From the NCBI GenBank assembly GCA_046712825.1, contig JBKKCR010000002.1:1-5256 (forward strand): a stretch of 5,256 bases of DNA. Direction: 5' to 3'. Each line of letters opens with the position of its first letter. Within the stretch, counting starts at the first letter, position 1. Both the position numbers and the translations under genes were made by a program. The notes beneath the pieces are model-generated. The model had not been told where the DNA came from and made no database searches. It saw only the letters and a list, made by a program, of their open reading frames with translations. This DNA comes from DATFGK01 sp046712825 (lineage in GTDB: Bacteria > Actinomycetota > AC-67). This document shows, in pieces, positions 4,565-5,256 of the stretch.

Positions 4565-4584
4565 TCCGCACATCTGGGAGGGCG

Positions 4585-4647
4585 ATGAGCGTCCCCGGTC
4601 CGTATCATCGCGGCGTGCGCACGGACCCCAACACTTCGACGCTCTAG
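4585..4647 (+). CDS. Possible 20-codon leader ORF upstream of the transporter
   Basis: ATG 4585 to TAG 4645-4647 encodes 20 residues (begins MSVPGPYHRG, ends DPNTSTL). It is preceded by GGAGGG at 4577-4582, with only 2-3 nt between it and the ATG. Its stop lies 2 nt before the transporter ATG at 4650, which itself has no Shine-Dalgarno, an arrangement suited to translational coupling. The peptide shows no run of a single amino acid that would mark an attenuator. A competing reading is that TATCAT at 4603-4608, inside this ORF, is a promoter, in which case the ORF is fortuitous on that transcript. Evidence is position and ribosome site only. Confidence 0.25.
   Translation: MSVPGPYHRGVRTDPNTSTL
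4603..4608 (+). promoter_or_regulatory. Candidate -10 box (TATCAT) of the transporter gene
   Basis: TATCAT here is embedded in GTATCATCG, identical to the nine bases around the thiamine operon -10 candidate at 1443-1451. Transcription would start near 4615, about 35 nt before the ATG at 4650. No clear -35 element lies upstream. Confidence 0.35.
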
Positions 4648-4649
4648 CG

Positions 4650-5256
4650 ATGCTCGTCCGGCGTATCGCCGCGCCACCCGACGCCGTGCTGCGAGCCGTG
4701 GTCGAACCGATGACGACCGGTTTCGCGGACCCGACGGCTTCGCTGGTCGACGGCAGCGAGATCCACTGGGGGTCGGAATCGGATGTCGCCGAGCAGGTCG
4801 AGCGCTTCGGCGAGGTAACCGCGGACGAGGAAGGTTCGACGCTCCGGCTGCGGGCCGAGATCGCCCTTCGCCTTCCGTACTTCGGCTTCCTGTTCCGGCC
4901 GCTGGTCGCGCGGGCGGTCCGCGGGACGCTCGCGCATATGGCCGATGTGATCGAGGCGCGCGTCGCGGGACGGACCGAACCTGCCGCGCCCCGCCGTCCG
5001 ATCTGGGCTCCGCGCGACCCGATCGACGGCGGCCGCGCCGCGTCGATCGCAACGATCTGCGCCGTGCTCCTGGTCGCCGGCTATTGCGGGGGGCTGTTCA
5101 CGAACACCCTCGATTACGTGGCGGACTCGTTCGGCGCGTCCGACGCCGACCTGGGCGTGGCGCTCGCGGTGACCCGGATCGGGGTGCTGGTGGGTCTCGT
5201 CGGCGCGACCATGGCCGATTGCACGGGCCGAAGGCGGATCCTGCTCGCGGCGATGA
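4650..5256 (+). CDS. Major facilitator superfamily transporter with an N-terminal soluble domain, cut by the window edge
   Basis: The frame is open from ATG 4650 to the right edge (202 full codons). Residues 1 to about 107 are soluble: MLVRRIAAPPDAVLRAVVEP, then a mixed charged stretch, ERFGEVTADEEGSTLRLRAE, and a C-terminal amphipathic helix (LVARAVRGTLAHMADVIEAR). The start (IxAPPDxV), strand-rich middle and long last helix resemble an SRPBCC/START-type lipid-binding fold, but this is only a visual match. A Pro/Arg linker (about 108-128) leads to the first membrane segment (SIATICAVLLVAGYCGGLF, 132-150) and a second (LGVALAVTRIGVLVGLVGA, 168-186), followed by GATMADCTGRRR (185-196), the classic MFS motif A (GxxxDxxGRR) between helices 2 and 3. 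An ordinary MFS protein starts about 10-20 residues before helix 1, so the 130-residue extension is unusual. Substrate unknown; it lies downstream of the thiamine operon but is separated by 265 nt and its own candidate promoter. No Shine-Dalgarno is seen at the ATG. Confidence 0.8.
   Translation, partial: MLVRRIAAPPDAVLRAVVEPMTTGFADPTASLVDGSEIHWGSESDVAEQVERFGEVTADEEGSTLRLRAEIALRLPYFGFLFRPLVARAVRGTLAHMADVIEARVAGRTEPAAPRRPIWAPRDPIDGGRAASIATICAVLLVAGYCGGLFTNTLDYVADSFGASDADLGVALAVTRIGVLVGLVGATMADCTGRRRILLAAM

Noticed and set aside
3524..4573. Open minus-strand frame of 349 codons opposite thiS and thiE
   Set aside because: It covers two firmly identified genes in antisense; the protein has no domain features and its 5' part lies in hairpin-rich intergenic DNA.
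4430..4585. A short plus-strand ORF of about 50 codons from ATG 4430
   Set aside because: No ribosome site, Arg/Ser/Cys-rich composition and overlap with strong hairpins indicate a chance frame.
1..5256. Insertion sequence, prophage or CRISPR array
   Set aside because: No transposase, integrase, terminal inverted repeats, target duplications or regularly spaced repeats are visible; base and codon use look uniform.

Overview
The window is visibly GC-rich. It uses GTG and TTG starts alongside ATG, packs genes with 1-4 nt overlaps, and has -10 boxes of the TANNNT type with few recognisable -35 boxes or strong Shine-Dalgarno sites. Together with a PknB-type Ser/Thr kinase start and a ThiE ending of the form I recall from actinobacteria (IVVVRAV), this suggests an actinobacterium (Actinomycetota), possibly a deep-branching or uncultured one. 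This placement is an inference from style, not from a marker gene.

Layout. (1) 1-125, minus strand: the N-terminus of a Ser/Thr protein kinase, running off the left edge. (2) 126-189: a 64-bp divergent promoter region. (3) 190-1412, plus strand: a two-gene unit, an atypical SDR / NAD(P)-binding protein translationally coupled (TGATG) to a 115-residue protein of unknown function. (4) 1413-1593: a promoter, a TPP (thiamine pyrophosphate) riboswitch and a downstream hairpin that is probably its expression platform. (5) 1594-4384: the thiamine operon thiG-thiH-thiS-thiE. (6) 4385-4649: an intergenic stretch rich in nested and mutually exclusive hairpins, with a possible 20-codon leader ORF. (7) 4650 to the right edge: the N-terminus of a major facilitator superfamily transporter preceded by a soluble domain of about 110 residues.

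How it works together. ThiS carries sulfur as a C-terminal thiocarboxylate. ThiH cleaves tyrosine to dehydroglycine. ThiG condenses dehydroglycine, 1-deoxy-D-xylulose-5-phosphate and the ThiS sulfur into the thiazole. ThiE joins thiazole phosphate to HMP-PP to give thiamine monophosphate. The TPP riboswitch ahead of thiG gives end-product feedback. thiC, thiD, thiF, thiL and dxs are not in the window and must be elsewhere if the pathway is complete.

The points most worth a second look: ThiS has three residues (A-T-R) after the Gly-Gly that must normally be C-terminal; those Gly-Gly codons double as a Shine-Dalgarno for thiE; ThiG departs from its conserved GAPIGSG loop; the riboswitch has no obvious P1; and the region before the transporter looks like an undescribed cis-regulatory RNA. 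I see no mobile element, CRISPR array, rRNA or tRNA.
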